Assembly (NCBI GenBank): GCA_002633025.1
Contig: NMRB01000075.1
Location: 151,712-215,711, forward strand
DNA from: Notospermus geniculatus
Taxonomy: Eukaryota > Nemertea > Pilidiophora > Heteronemertea > Lineidae
Direction: 5' to 3'
Length of the DNA: 64,000 nt
Below, piece after piece: positions 47,056-60,605 of this stretch (positions are counted from its first letter, which is position 1; each line of letters opens with the position of its first letter). The notes under the pieces are model-generated. The model did not search any database. It saw only the letters and a list, made by a program, of their open reading frames with translations, and was not told where the DNA came from. A program made the translations under genes and the position numbers.

Positions 47056-48054
47056 TACAATATATCGTTATAGGTCTCCTACCTCTTTTTGAGTATCCGA
47101 AACTCCTCAAAGTATATTATCGCCCTGACATATCCCTAATATACACTGTAAAACACCGAACTGGGTAATTTTGTGAAGACTGTTGACGTCACTGCACCTT
47201 GGTAGTGTTATAAACCTTGTTGTCGCTCTTGAAAAATAATGTTGTTGCCAAACTGGCCATATGTTTTCGAAGCCATTGATTTTGTTCAAGGACACAAATG
47301 GCATACTTTACTCCTTTCGACCAAGTCAAAGCAATGTCATTACCATTATGTAGAAAAAATATTCAGGGCATTTAGCTAATTCTAATTATGCATAAATAAA
47401 AAAATGCATGGTTACTTTATGCTTGGTTTGATCCCTTAATCTGTTAAGGGCCTAGGCCTATATATCGCAGGCCAATTATCTGACATTTAGCATTCTATTC
47501 TGTGTGTTTGCCCCTCAAACTGATTGATTTTAGCTAAGATTAATAATTATAACATTTTCAGGCCTACCGGTACTTCCTACTTTTTATAAGAATATTAATA
47601 TCCATCACTAAGATCACTTGAACCTACAAATATTGATAATGTTGGGTTAATAAGATGCAAATGTACATATAATAGTCTAGAAAAATTGTAAAAGTTATAG
47701 TCAAAAAGGCGTGCTGTTCTAGATTTTCAGGCCCACCCGATATATTGGCAAGTGCAATGTAGTCAGAAACGCCAGCAAATGTAGCCTCATCACTGATCGT
47801 AGCAACAATACTATACCAAGGGAGTCAGATGATTCCCCAAGGCTCCGAAGGCAGGTGTCTTCCTCATCACATATGAATGTAGCTTTATTGATATTGGCTT
47901 CTTCTCCATTAGGATATGATTTCGGATAATACATGGCGACGGTCTAGACATGGTCCATTATCGGGCGTGATCCCTCTTCAGCCATAATAACTTGTCAAAA
48001 TCGACAATACTGGAAGTTTTTGACTGTTCTGTGACCCCAATCATAGTCCAGTTT
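47056..48054. other. Upstream non-coding segment
   Basis: No supported feature. Confidence 0.4.
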
Positions 48055-48200
48055 CTCGTACTCTGGACTTTCTCGTAAAGGTCACCACCCCTCGGAGAGA
48101 AGGCTTTCAATAATAGCGAGACAATCTGTCCAAAGTGTGTTCCAAAGACCCATGGGGCATATGTATCGGTGGATCCGGTCAATACTGATTGCAATAAAAA
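48055..48200 (-). mobile_element. Second-family SINE, head-less copy
   Basis: Matches the body of the element at 45085-45367: TCGTAAAGGTCACCACCCCT, the GGAGAGAAGGCTT and GCGAGACAATCTGTCC blocks, GTGGATCCGGT and TTGCAATAAAAA. It lacks the tRNA-like head, so it is 5'-truncated or deleted. A short A-rich stretch lies at its right edge. Confidence 0.6.
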
Positions 48201-49054
48201 AAACCAGTGTGATAGTCATATTGGTTATTGGTCGAGTAGCAATGCCAGCTGTCGGAAGTAAAATATTTATTTCATTTCACACTTATAGTGTAGACAACCG
48301 ACAAATGGTGTAAAATATGACATATATTATTGGTCTCTGGTACTTCAGTGCAACATGTTTGTCTGTCATTAATATACAATGCATCAATAATATACACATC
48401 AATTTTTTACATTTGGGTTCATATTTGCCATTTAGAAATATAATTGGATTGAGGCTCAGTTAGTTTCACTTTTGCAGCTGCGTTTAGAATTATATTGATC
48501 ATCTAAGGCCTACACACATGGTGTGTATGCCTATTGAACGTTTGATATTAGATGTATTCAACTCGTCTACACTCGAGTCAACTTCAAATTTCAAATCATG
48601 GTTGATGGTTCCACCCAATTTATTGATACTGTCTTCTTTCAAACTTCACTTGAATTATCGGTACCAATTGCCTAACAAGATACCGTAGCTATACCGGTTG
48701 GACTATACTATACTGACAGACTTGGGGAATGACTGCTGAACTCGGCAAACACCTGTGAACCTAAAGTATTTTTCCACCTGTTGGACACAGACGTTTCATG
48801 CCCATTGAAAAGTAGGCTGCTCCATAGATTTACCTATCCATCAGTCTATAAAGAAAAAAAAAGATCATTAACATTTCAATTCTGATAAATATTGAAAAGG
48901 TTTGTGGTGCATGATACTGACAATTGCATGGCTACATTGCTCCACAATGATTGATTTTCTGGTGGTGTGGAATATTTGAATTGTGATAGAATTCTATACT
49001 TTCAAGAAATTTGGGCAGCGGAAGCTTGCCATCGTCTGCCTGCACGTCTGACCG
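48201..49054. other. Upstream non-coding segment
   Basis: No supported feature. Confidence 0.4.
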
Positions 49055-49736
49055 ACAAACATTCCACTTTACTAATGGTATATCCTTCCTCTTTGACATT
49101 TTAATGTTGACCATGATCTTTGGTTTCCTGAACGCTACAAATCATCAACTGAGCTGGGAAGATCAAACAGGAATTGGATTGCGAATTGGACTGGTTGAAT
49201 TGCACTGAATTGACGAGTCAATATAATCACTGCTGAAGTTCACCTGCTCGTAAATGAGCATACGTGAGTGGTGTCATGTGCCAATAATATGTCATAGTCT
49301 GAATCGATATTTGTTTGCAATAGTGAGCGCATTACACTTTACACAATCATTTGATTTTTAACGAAACTTAACCACATTCCAGCTAGCCCAGCTAGCAGGA
49401 CATGTCACCCTAGCTTAGCTGTTAGAACATTGGACCATGGAGGTTTACCTCCATGATTGGACTACCAAAGCAGAGGGTCCTGGCTGACATCCCAGTTTCC
49501 ATTAGTATGTGATCATCACATCACATCCTTAGGTCCTCTAAGAGTGCAACCGTAATTTCTAGGAATGCATGAAAAAGGGCAGCGACTTGGTCTTTAATCA
49601 CTTGCTCACCATCCCACAGTGGTAGGGATGATATTTACACAATGATAATGAATCTTGTTGGTAAAGAATCCCTCATGTCATCTACGAAATCAGAATGTCA
49701 TTAACGATGCAATTCAAAGTTCGTGCTTTATAAAAT
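49055..49736. repeat. Haplotype-like duplication 3, copy A
   Basis: 682 bp almost identical to 49738-50418, with a handful of substitutions and one-base indels; directly abutted to copy B by a single n. It contains a SINE-like tRNA segment (49411-49510). Confidence 0.85.
49411..49510 (+). mobile_element. Degenerate tRNA-like (SINE-head) segment
   Basis: TAGCTTAGCTGTTAGAACATTGG matches the pol III A-box pattern and lies upstream of GAGGGTCCTGGCTGACATCCC, which resembles a decayed B box. Between them lies CATGGAGGTTTACCTCCATG, a perfect 9-bp stem. This is too degenerate to be a tRNA gene. It recurs in copy B. Confidence 0.4.
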
Positions 49737-49737
49737 N
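49737..49737. other. Single-n join between duplicated blocks
   Basis: One undetermined base. Copy A of duplication 3 ends just before it and copy B starts just after it. Confidence 0.85.
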
Positions 49738-50418
49738 ACAAACATTCCACTTTACTAATGGTATATCCTTCCTCTTTGACATTTTAATGTTGACCATGAT
49801 CTTTGGTTTCCTGAACGCTACAAATCATCAACTGAGCTGGGAAGATCAAACAGGAATTGGATTGCGAATTGGACTGGTTGAATTGCACTGAATTGACGAG
49901 TCAATATAATCACTGCTGAAATTCACCTGCTCGTAAATGAGCATACGTGAGTGGTGTCATGTGCCAATAATATGTCATAGTCTGAATCGATATTTGTTTG
50001 CAATAGTGAGCGCATTACACTTTACACAATCATTTGATTTTTAACGAAACTTAACCACATTCCAGCTAGCCCAGCTAGCAGGACATGTCACTTTAGCTTA
50101 GCTGTAGAACATTGGACCATGGAGGTTTACCTCCATGATTGGACTACCAAAGCAGAGGGTCCTGGCTGACATCCCAGTTTCCATTAGTATGTGATCATCA
50201 CATCACATCCTTAGGTCCTCCAAGAGTGCAGCCGTAATTTCTAGGAATGCATGAAAAAGGGCAGCGACTTGGTCTTTAATCACTTGCTCACCATCCCAGA
50301 GTGGTAGGGATGATATTTACACAATGATAATGAATCTTGATGGTAAAGAATCCCTCATGTCATCTACGAAATCAGAATGTCATTAACGATGCAATTCAAA
50401 GTTCGTGCTTTATAAAAT
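49738..50418. repeat. Haplotype-like duplication 3, copy B
   Basis: Repeats 49055-49736 over its whole length and then runs into unique sequence. The near identity, the single n and the exact end-to-start arrangement point to two alleles in series. Confidence 0.85.
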
Positions 50419-53400
50419 GTCCTAAGATCTTCATAATTGGAATAGTTGTGCAGATATTGGAGTGAATTCCGTTGCAACAGAAATGGTCTCCATTCATCCA
50501 AAACAGCTCAATGGCCTTATGACCAAAGGCTATCACTGTAATCATATTGTTGCTGCTGTTTTGGCTACAATAGCCAATATTCTTTCATGTTGTTAATGTG
50601 GAATCAATAAGGAGACCTACGAGAATAACAAAAGATGCAAATGAACGTAGAGTATATGGGCGTGGTGGTGACATTCCAAACCAACAAATATAACTGTGCA
50701 ATCAATATGTCTGCGATGTTGTGAAGAATTTTGAAATTACGTGCTTGAAGTGGGAAAGAAACGTGTATACAAGAAGCAAAGATAAGAAGCAAAGCTGTCA
50801 TCCTTCATGACGAATAGGAAATACCAAAATACTGTACAAAGATGTGCAACCAACACCAAACTTGGGGATCATGTAGAATTTAGGGAATAGTGCAACAAAT
50901 TCTTCCTGTTCTAACTGAATGTCGTCCTACTTGTTCCAAAGCTGCTGTTGATAACCTATGACCAAATGATTTCAATGATATTCTCCTATTTTTCTCTCCA
51001 TTTTATGAGCAGATATTAGCTGCCTGCATCATGCCACGTAACCAGGCCATAAAATTAGTATCAAATATTAAATGTACAATTGACATTTCGGCTTGGCAAA
51101 TATTGCGAGGTTATTGCTGTTTTATAGCTGATGCAGTGTAAATAGTGTACTTGAGGTGCTGAATAACAAATAGATATGAGATAGCCAGTGTCAACAAAAT
51201 CATCTCATGCCACTTATGACTGACAGGATTAGACTCCTTTGATGCCAGTGCATTGCATAATGCTAGAACATTTCCTTTTGGGTGCATAGAGAATGGTAAA
51301 CTGGAGCTGAGTTGTTCCCTTTGCATCTCTGCCGCTTTCACATTAGTCATTGATGAACTTTCCAGGATTATTACTTGCATCAAATAAGATAACTTAAAGC
51401 CACGTCTGCTCAACCATTTGTACTTGGCCATACTTTGCTACACAGGATATTTTTCGAAAATGCTCTGCCCCAACATTTCTGCTTATTTAAAAAGAATTCC
51501 TTTGGATGTCAGCTTTTGATGCATTACCAGAATCACGAGCCACATTTGTCAGGCGATGCATTGGTTTCTTAATTCTAGGCATGATGTTGTCAAAGAAATC
51601 TCAAAGTTTATGCTTATCTTTCTGCTATTGATGAGCATTTGATAAAATTACTTTAAACTAAAAAGTGTTTCCTTAATTCCCTGGGATGTGTCACAAAAAT
51701 AACATCACCTCCAAGGTTCATACTTTCGTATGGCTTAACCAACTGTCTAATTCAATTATGTATGGCTCGATTGTGACATTTTGGGAAAGAGATGCTTCAC
51801 TTTGATGGCAAATCATGCGTGTTGTGACATTTGCTGCGGACGTGTTTGACATTTTTAGTGTAGCAAATTTAGCTTGCTACCATTGAACTTTTATCGCAAA
51901 TCTGTCAGATAATGTAAAGGAATGGAATAATCTTGATACATAATGCTTTGATATACTCCTATAACCAGATGATATGTATTTGGGTAACCTAGCGAACTTT
52001 GGGCAGTGTTTTGGGGCTGGGGGTATATTCACTGCATGGTGCCCCATCAGATCGATTGATAAACTGATGATAAGTTAGTGATAAGGTAGTACTAGTTGCT
52101 TCTATACGACCTTAAGCTAGTGATGGAGCTTGTGGAGCAACACAGTCCAGCGAGAAAATGACATCAGCCTGACAACTGGCAGTGTTGCCCTTTACAACAT
52201 TGCACAGAAACAGCTTTCACCAGTCTGACTGCTGCTGGTAAAAAAATTGGATCTACTCAAAATCGGTTAACTCTGGGATTCCAGGCTTTTAACTATTCCC
52301 CAGCTGTCTCACACGATGTGCCGACACATCAATACCGGTACCACTGCTAGCTGAGTGATGCGTAGGTGGGGATGCTAAAAACATGCTGCTGTCAACTTCT
52401 CTTGTGACATGGACATAATTCAGAGGGGAAACCCACATTCAGGGTTTGGTAATTTGACAATCAGTTGTCTTGTCATGCAGAAAAATCTGCAAGTTGATGT
52501 TATAGCATTTAAGCTGTTAGAAAAGAATTTTGTTGGATAGCTGAATGCTCCATCCAAAGCGTTGGTCATTTGTAAGATACAGCTTGTCTGTGCTCTTTAC
52601 CTACTGCAGCAGGCATTTTATCTATACCAGCAATTTGATACAAAAATGAGAAGCTTACCTCTAATGGTATTACGGTCAAAGCCTGATCGGCTAATCCTTC
52701 AAAGTAGTTTTCGCAAATTAAAAATCTTCAAAGATTCAGCTGTGGATCTTGAATTGACCCAAGACTTGATTTCAAAATCAGAGCGACTACTCCTTTGGAG
52801 TGTGTGTCTTATCTCATTTATTCAGGCTCAGGTGAGCAAATGCATCATTCCTCCTCTCAATACAGAATGAAACTTCAATTAGATTTTTATGACGGTCACA
52901 ACAAAAACCATTTGTCAAATGTCTAATTGGAAAATTGATTGACTCTGCGTGCTATGGCATGCTAATGGAACAATATCGCTCGTTTTCTGAACTGTTTAGT
53001 ACATTAAATCAACCTAGGGGGCTTAAAGTCGTTTAAACTGTTGAATTGGTTTGAACATGCAAATTGCCTAACATATTGCTCAAATTTTATAGCTGTTGGT
53101 CCAGTCGTCAGGGCATCAAAAAGATGGATTTGACAGATTATACGGATTTGACAGATTCTGGTCTGAACTTGAGAATCTTAATAAAATACATGTCCCAGGC
53201 TCAATATTTGAAAAACCCACAGCCAGGCTTCAATACATAGGGCCAGATAGGGTAAATGGTAAATGGGGGTAAATGGGTAAATGGTAAATGGGTGTACATG
53301 TATGGTAAAAATGTTGGGAAAATATTTTTTTATTGTTAGTGCCGTTTGATATTCTACCATGCCATATTTTCCCTATTTTTGCACCCAAGCCTGAGTTACA

Positions 53401-56400
53401 CTTGGATGAAATGTAGCCTATAACTATATGATTTCTGTTTTTCCTATTCTTCTCATTTCCTGAGTCAAGTTGATTATGAACACGCTCTTCCATTTTGAAG
53501 TAATTTATGACCACATGTTTCACCAATTCTTGTTTTTCATAGCTGTAGTCCATCATATCAGAAATGCATTACCTCCACTGATTTGTAGCTTAATGAAGTT
53601 TATAAATCATTTCATGCTGGTGCTGTTCAGCACAGTATGTATCACATGTAACATCCCCTATCGTAGGAGTATATTCAGAGACTGGTTTTATGGACTTGGT
53701 GTAAGAAGGGGTGCCTGTCAACACTAGGATTTCTTTGCCATTTTCTAACTATCTTTCAAGTTCAGAAGGTTCATGATGATGTGCTGAAGGTTTATTTGTA
53801 GAATAGGGGCACTTAGCGGGCTTCCTGGTCTATGTTATGATGAAGAGATGCCACTTTGCCCTCTAAATGTAGTTCATTCAGTGATACTGTTGAGAAATGA
53901 TCTGTTTAAATGCCCTGATCAGTCTCATGTTGTGCTTGAACCGAAAATACATACATGTAGATACTTTTCTCCAGCTAATGGTGGTTATTTTGAGATAATT
54001 CTTTGCCATGGCATTAGCAGATGAGCAGATTTTAGATGATTTGTACTACCAAAAAAGGACATGTTTGTTCTAAATGGGCTTTTACGACACATCCCAGCAT
54101 GCCTGGGGTTGTGGCTAGTTATCCTTCCTTACATTAGGAGCTGTGGGCGTTCAGCCACATATATCTTAACTTTTTTCCAGGAGAACATTCATGCTACCAT
54201 TGCCCTTAATCACATTCCTTGTTTATGACCCAACTAAAGATTCCTGAGTCTATTTTATTGGCTACAATGATTAAGTGTTATTATCATTGGGACTGTACAA
54301 AAGGGATCCCAAGTAATAATATCCCCTGTTTGACTCGGTCATGAAATAAACAGGCCTAGTGATAAAATGGTTGAAGTTAGCAAAATGTTTGTACATGTAC
54401 CATCAAAAATCCCAACGGCCTTATTAAAGCGAATTGATAGCGGATTTTATTTACATTTGGCTGGTGTTTGTAAACACAAAATTTCAGCGAATCAGAATGC
54501 ACGAACATTTCTTTGTTGACATTCTGGAGAAGTTTGTTTACATTTTTTCCCGAAAATTCGTCCCCTTTCAAATTCTATTTCTAAATCAAAAATTTTCGAT
54601 ATCAATTCGCTTTAATATCACTGCTTTTCTTGGACCTTTTGGACCAATTTGAATTGAAAATAAGAAGAAACTGCTGCTAGCCTGCACAGTGAACCTCAAA
54701 ACCCAGGAGACGAAATGCACAGTAAAACAGATACTGAGTTGCCAGAGAGATAATATGTTCCTGTTGTGTCATCCTTCAATAAAATCCCCATTCCCAAATA
54801 TCTTAATTGCCTTACTTTATGTCTGTTTTATCAATCACGCAAGTCACATAAAAATAGTTGTCGCATCGCTAATAGACATCAAATCAGACATGGATGACTG
54901 ACCAATGTCATATCTCATGACCAATGTCCTTTCATATTTAACTACTATAATCCGTAATAACCAACGCTGTCAGCTGAGAGATATAGGGATGGCATGAAAT
55001 ATTGCAACAATTACGCATATTGGTTATCAATAAAGATTTTGTTATGGACATTAACTGCGATACTGATGGCATCTGATTTGCAGGTCAAGGCTGGCAAATG
55101 TGAAGGAAGTGATGATGAGAGCATCAGTTAACCCATTTATGTTGAAGAATGGCATCTGTGGAAGTTACTGTATGGGATCTTATTTCAGCAACTCTTTATG
55201 CCCCTCAAGGCATTCATTTTCAAAACAGAACTTTCAGTTACTATCCACTTATGGCAGAAGAGCCCAAGTTAGAAAGGAGTGCAGTCAGGTCATCGAACGG
55301 TTCTGAACTACAAACAACCTTCAGGGCACATGATAACTACGTCATTGCACTAATGGTATCTTTGCAGACAGGCAGTTTTTATATTGGAATACCATCCATT
55401 TGTAGCAACAGAAAATTGCTCTCCATCAAGCGGGGGAGAAACCTTTACAATATTTCTTCAGACTGCTGTCCATTGCTGGTGGCTACTTCGAATGTCAATG
55501 CACGTTGCTGATTTGTAATCGGTGTCTTGTGTTTGGGATGGAAGGAAGGAATGAAGAAATGAAGACCAAAAAAGAAAGATGTCAAGTGGACTAGGAATCT
55601 GAATCCAAAAAGTATGATGGCATTTGCAAAACCTGGACTGATCCAAGTTGTCACTCCAACCCCTGCATTGAATTGCCTCAGTTTTCACACTTTCAATAAC
55701 CCTGTGGATATTTGGTCCTCCACCCATCTACTTTCTTGTCCCACTATTCTCTGCTTTTTCACTTCAGTTGATGCAATTTCCTGCAATACACAACTTTTTC
55801 AAGGTCAGCAGAAAAGTGAGAAGAATTAAGCTTTGCTACGTATATTGAGAAATCCCTACGGTGCAACCTTAGCCTCAAAAAACATCATTCAGTTGTTGAA
55901 CTGAACCTGTTTCCAGTAATGCTTAAATAATAATTAACTGAAAAAGTTAATGAATCAAAATCATTATTTTTAGAGCTATTTAAGTCATTCGACAGCCTGC
56001 AATTCCTAATTGCCGACAAACGCAAATACCTGATTGATTAAAACCATGCGTGGCTTGTTTCTGCTGGGAAGTAACGGATTGTGACATTTAATCACTGACA
56101 AATGCAACTGGTTGCAGTTGATTAATTAGTTTGGCAATTCCTTAAAGAAGTTAATGGGTTCTTTGATGAATGGGAGTTGCTGGGGACTGGATGACTGGTC
56201 TGAATTTCACATGAATTTTCTACGAAATCATTGATCGGAGTGTGCATCTAATGGGTGGTGTGTAATTATTTTGGGTCCTCTCGATGGCGTGATGTGAAAT
56301 ATATGTCAAAGGTCCATTTAGGGTTTCTTTTCCACCAGGAAACTGTGCTGAACCTGTTTGTCCAGTTTCATGAGGAATACAGTGTATCACTGCTTAGAAA

Positions 56401-59092
56401 TGTACTGTTGCACAGAAATGTCCACTGTTTCAACATTAATGTACTTTATATTATGTACTGCAAATGCAGTGCAACTTATAAAGATGATGAAAGTCATTAA
56501 TGCTGATACTCCACTGGGATATGACATTGATAACTGACTTACATGACCATAAAAAGTCAATAAAAGTGATGTCCTTGCATTAAAATTGGACTCCTACGAC
56601 TTAACTGCCTGATTTTCCTTGACCCATACTTCTGTGGTGGACATTCTTCATGGATGGAGAATTTGGAGGTGTTACATATTGTAACCTTTATGCATGATTG
56701 ATTTGGGTTTGTAAAGGTTACATTTATTCATCCTTATGGATCATGGGCTTTGATATTTGTTGTGTCGAAATGTAATAGAAGAAATCGCAATGATATCAAT
56801 CGAAAGAGTTCAGTCAGTTAACATTTTACCATCACGTGCCCGAGGCCACCAAATGTTGTTTGTTTTCAATACTGTGTGAAAAGTTGGATTCCACAAACAT
56901 ATTGATTACACCTACGTAGAAACAGTATTTGTAAAAAAACTTACTACAAGCCTACTCTATGTTTACATTAGCCTGGAAGGTTCATTGGCGTTTCAAATTT
57001 CAAGTTGCTGTCTTCAATCAATATTCTCTTCAGATATGTTTAAAGGAATGAAAACTGAAGCGGTAATCACAGAGGCCTGTTCCTTGCATCATCAATCTTC
57101 TGGCTTTCTGGTTTATACCACAGCCTGGTAAACCAGGAACCTGTTTATAATTTCCTTCAACAAGATATCCAATTTTAGCCAAGTATTTCTTTAATATCTG
57201 ATGCATGTGGATGAAAGCTTGTCTGCAGCTTTTTCACTCGAATGCAAGTAATTTTGAAAAGGGAGAACTTTTTACCTCCAGATATTCTAGTTGTCAATTT
57301 CATACGTTGAATACGGCAGCTCAGTATCAGCAATGAATGCCTTATGGTGTTACGCTACTTGATAGAAATGAAGCGATGTCTTAGATGAGAATTTATGGTA
57401 CCGGTATTTTAGCTTGAAAAACTTTGAACAATTTCAATAGAATTTAAAATTTTCAACAGATGTAGAGGATTGGTGGGAGGTATCACGAAATACCTGGTGA
57501 TGAAAGACTAAAACAGCAGTTGTGAAAATTCCAAAGATATATGTTTGAATGAAATCTGGAAGTTATTTCCTTCGAGTGTTCGTGGTTAGATTCTACAAAC
57601 ACGGTTTTAGTGATTTATCATTATCAGTTCCTTAGGAGTGAATACTACTGACTGTGCATTTCAACAGATGGTGTGGGATTAGTTGTGTTTCATTGACTAC
57701 ATGTGATTGATCTATGTGTGGAGTGAAGTGTAAGTTGAACAGGTTGTTCAGCTCCAGAAAACCATGGTATTTTGTCTGGTCTGAAATGCCTGGCATCATT
57801 TGGCAGCCTTCGTTTTCTGTCTCTTTTTTGCACTGCGAGTGGAAATATGAAACACAGTAGTGTCACGGATGATAAAATTGGCACTCTTTAATGACTAAAA
57901 TGACTACACTGCCAATGATGATAATTTAATGTGACAAATGCCTGCCTCTGCTGGAGAGGGTTACAATTAGTTTCATAATACTGATATAGCATTTGCCATC
58001 ATGCCACACTCGTAAAAATCACAAAAAAATATCAATTACATTACCCATTAATGTACACGCTATCCGAACAATACGTAAATTGATACATAGAGTAGGACCA
58101 AACTGGATGTTGACGTACCAAACATGATCATTAATTCTGTCTCCTCCTGATCCATACATCCACTCATGAAAGGTCACCTTTATTCTGAAAAACCATTCAT
58201 GGTTGTGGGTGGGTGGATTGAATCCCACTGCAATACAGAACATGTTTTTGGTGTTTTGCCATTGAACTAATTTTTGCACTCAGGGTATGCTCTTTTTAGT
58301 GGAAAATGTCATGAATGAAATTACTGTCGATTTACACAAGTTTCGTCAAATGGACTGTTGTATGGTCAGTTGATTCTTCCATGCTTCAGTTGATCTGGGA
58401 GAGCTTGCAGTGCTGGATCCATTTGTTTGGGAGGTTGCACCAGATTAGGAACAGGGGTCAAATCTGCATCATCAAAGGTCCACAAGCTGGGATGTTTTCA
58501 TTGCGTCTCTTGATAGTGCTTGTGATATTGATTCTAAATGAAATTATTACACCAGCTTTGCATTTTAATTGATGTTCTTAATCTTGAGCTGGAGTTAATG
58601 TTGGAGCCGGGGCAGCGATATTGATTATGATAGTCATGAACTCAGCAACCTCCCTAAGAGATAAGGTATTTGTCAACTATGATTGCTTGGAGATACAGCG
58701 AAGTGGGAGCCCCTTGGTGCTGCTGCCTTACAAAATCAGCCGATCAGTAGCTCACACCAGACTAACAATTTCCCTTATCAGCACGACACTCTTCACTGGT
58801 AGTCGACCATGACTATCACCCTTTTCTCTTCCCTGTTGGTGATGGAATCTCACTGGTGGATAACTGACATACTGAGACATTGGAAGGGTTGTTGTGCCCA
58901 GTAGATTGCATGTACATTCATTGATTGGCCACTTGGTACACTTGAAATGTGGAAACTGCATTTTCATAGTGGCGAATTAATTCTTCAAACCTGTAGCTGT
59001 TCAATAAAAGAAGTCTAATCTGCATTTAGTTCACTTCTGAAGCTGCAGCTCTCTCACGTAAGGAATATTTTTAGATGAAAAATGAACACATT
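50419..59092. other. Upstream non-coding segment
   Basis: About 8.7 kb without a supportable gene. A GGTAAAT short tandem array lies at 53250-53293. The open frame at 55149-55511 (plus, 120 residues) has no recognisable domain and I treat it as chance. Unplaced 5'UTR exons or enhancers of the receptor could lie here. Confidence 0.4.
53250..53293. repeat. GGTAAAT-type short tandem array
   Basis: About six imperfect copies of a 7-8 bp unit (GGTAAATG variants). Confidence 0.75.
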
Positions 59093-59219
59093 GGGCCGAT
59101 TTCACAAAGGGTGTTTAAGACTTAGACACGTGTAACTTCACTAAATGCACGCACTTCCACCATGCATTCGACGAAGTTACACGCGTCTAAGTCATAAGCA
59201 CCATTTGTGAAATAGGCCC
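59093..59219. mobile_element. 127-bp foldback element
   Basis: The ends GGGCC.ATTTCACAAA and their complement are followed inward by ACTTAGAC(A/G)CGTGTAACTTC on both sides. The arms are about 46 bp with a few mismatches, and weaker pairing extends to the centre. No convincing target duplication was seen. MITE-like and non-coding. Confidence 0.7.
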
Positions 59220-59781
59220 ACAAACTCTTAGATGATAGGCCCTACTGAAGAATCAAATTCCTGTTTTCAGTCTAGTTTTTTGGGTGGTGTCATTTGTCAT
59301 TTGAGGTTACAAAAACACAGTTGAGTTGCATGAAATTTGCCCTGGAGACATCGATAACCGAACTCTGTTTGTTTGCATACAGGGGCCTAACTAACCTTTT
59401 TTTGTGGAGGAAGGGCACAATGGATCATTTGAAATTATCGGAAACCTTGTCGATAAAACATTTAAAGTTCTGTTTACATATGACCCTGACAATGATTTCT
59501 TTTCTCTTCTTTTTTAAATAGCATTATTCATTGTATTAAAGAATTTTGATGATAAGTGTTGAATCTGAATCATATGTACTATTGGATATTGGTAAAATGC
59601 ATCTGTACCTGTATTCCTAAATGTCCTTTATATTTTATTCAACATGGTAAAAGCGCATGCAAAAAGATTCTCTTGTAGGATTCATATATGCTATAGCTTT
59701 GAGCTATTCTGTGTCTCTGCAATGATGAAAAGTTCATCCTTTACAAACAAGAGAACTTGTATTGAACCAACTGTGGATTTT
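59220..59781. other. Upstream non-coding segment
   Basis: No supported feature. Confidence 0.4.
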
Positions 59782-60604
59782 TCGTTGCCTCAAGGAAGTT
59801 TTCTCCATGAACAATTGTCTTGGTGATGAACCATTGTTCAGTCTATACATTTCAGTTGAACCATCCTCAAGCAGACATTTTATGTAAGAGGTTGGTTCCT
59901 TGAGATAAATACACCATGTTGGACGCTGAATCTCCATAGCAATATTGTTTGTGGTTGTAAGTGTTTGTAATGTTACCATTTGTTGGCAGAAGTTTGGTCG
60001 GACAGTTGGTTCAACTTCAACAAACATCATTGGAAATCACTGTTGTGTAGGAAGTCAGGTTTGCATAATAGCAATGCATCTTGCCATTTGATTGAAGTCA
60101 GGGCTTCACATGTTGGTTCAGTCAGTTTTCATTTACGTCAGAGTTGTTGCTAGTGGCTCCTGTCCTTTTTTGGAACTCGTGAATTCATTATCTACAAAAA
60201 CTTTCATGTTGGTGAGTTCTGTCTGTTTAGGAATCAGATTTGTTTACTGACGGCTCCTGCTTTTGACTTGAATTCGTTGACTCAGTATCCACATATATCT
60301 AGTTGGTTGTTTCAGTTTGGATAGGAGTCAGGGTTGTTGCTGGCTCCTTTTTACTTGGACTCATTGATTCAATATTTAGGCAGTATTTTGTGGTTGCAAT
60401 GGAATCAAGTTGATGTCATTAAACCTTTGTGGTAATCTCACAGAAAACTGTTGTTAATTTTCTTATCGGTATGTGTTGTCAGCACTCCAGTGTAATTTTC
60501 ATTAGGACTAGATTCTGAAGGCTCTTTGGCTTGATACGTTGATTCACCCACCCCTGACCTTTTCAGTAGCTTCGATTCCCTGGTCAGACTCAAGTCTTTG
60601 GAAA
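59782..60604. repeat. Haplotype-like duplication 4, copy A
   Basis: Matches 60606-61426 with scattered substitutions and small indels, including a 3-bp indel (CCA, about 59912). It includes the degenerate 90-bp tandem repeat listed below. Confidence 0.8.
60065..60560. repeat. Degenerate tandem repeat, unit about 90 bp
   Basis: GGCTCCT (or GGCTCT) followed by a TTTT..ACTTG(A/G)A..TC.TTGA.TCA block recurs at 60154, 60252, 60342 and 60520. GTCAG(G/A)GTTGTTGCT precedes at least two of the units. Spacing is 98, 90 and 178 bp, the last about two units. On the minus strand the units give related short Glu/Ser/Lys-Glu-Pro peptides (E-S...K.EP), but stop codons fall between them, so it may be an old minisatellite or decayed coding repeat. 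Confidence 0.5.
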
Positions 60605-60605
60605 N
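60605..60605. other. Single-n join between duplicated blocks
   Basis: One undetermined base immediately before copy B of duplication 4. Confidence 0.85.

Noticed and set aside
55149-55511. 120-residue plus-strand frame
   Set aside because: No recognisable domain and overlapping open frames on both strands; length is within chance for non-coding DNA of this size.
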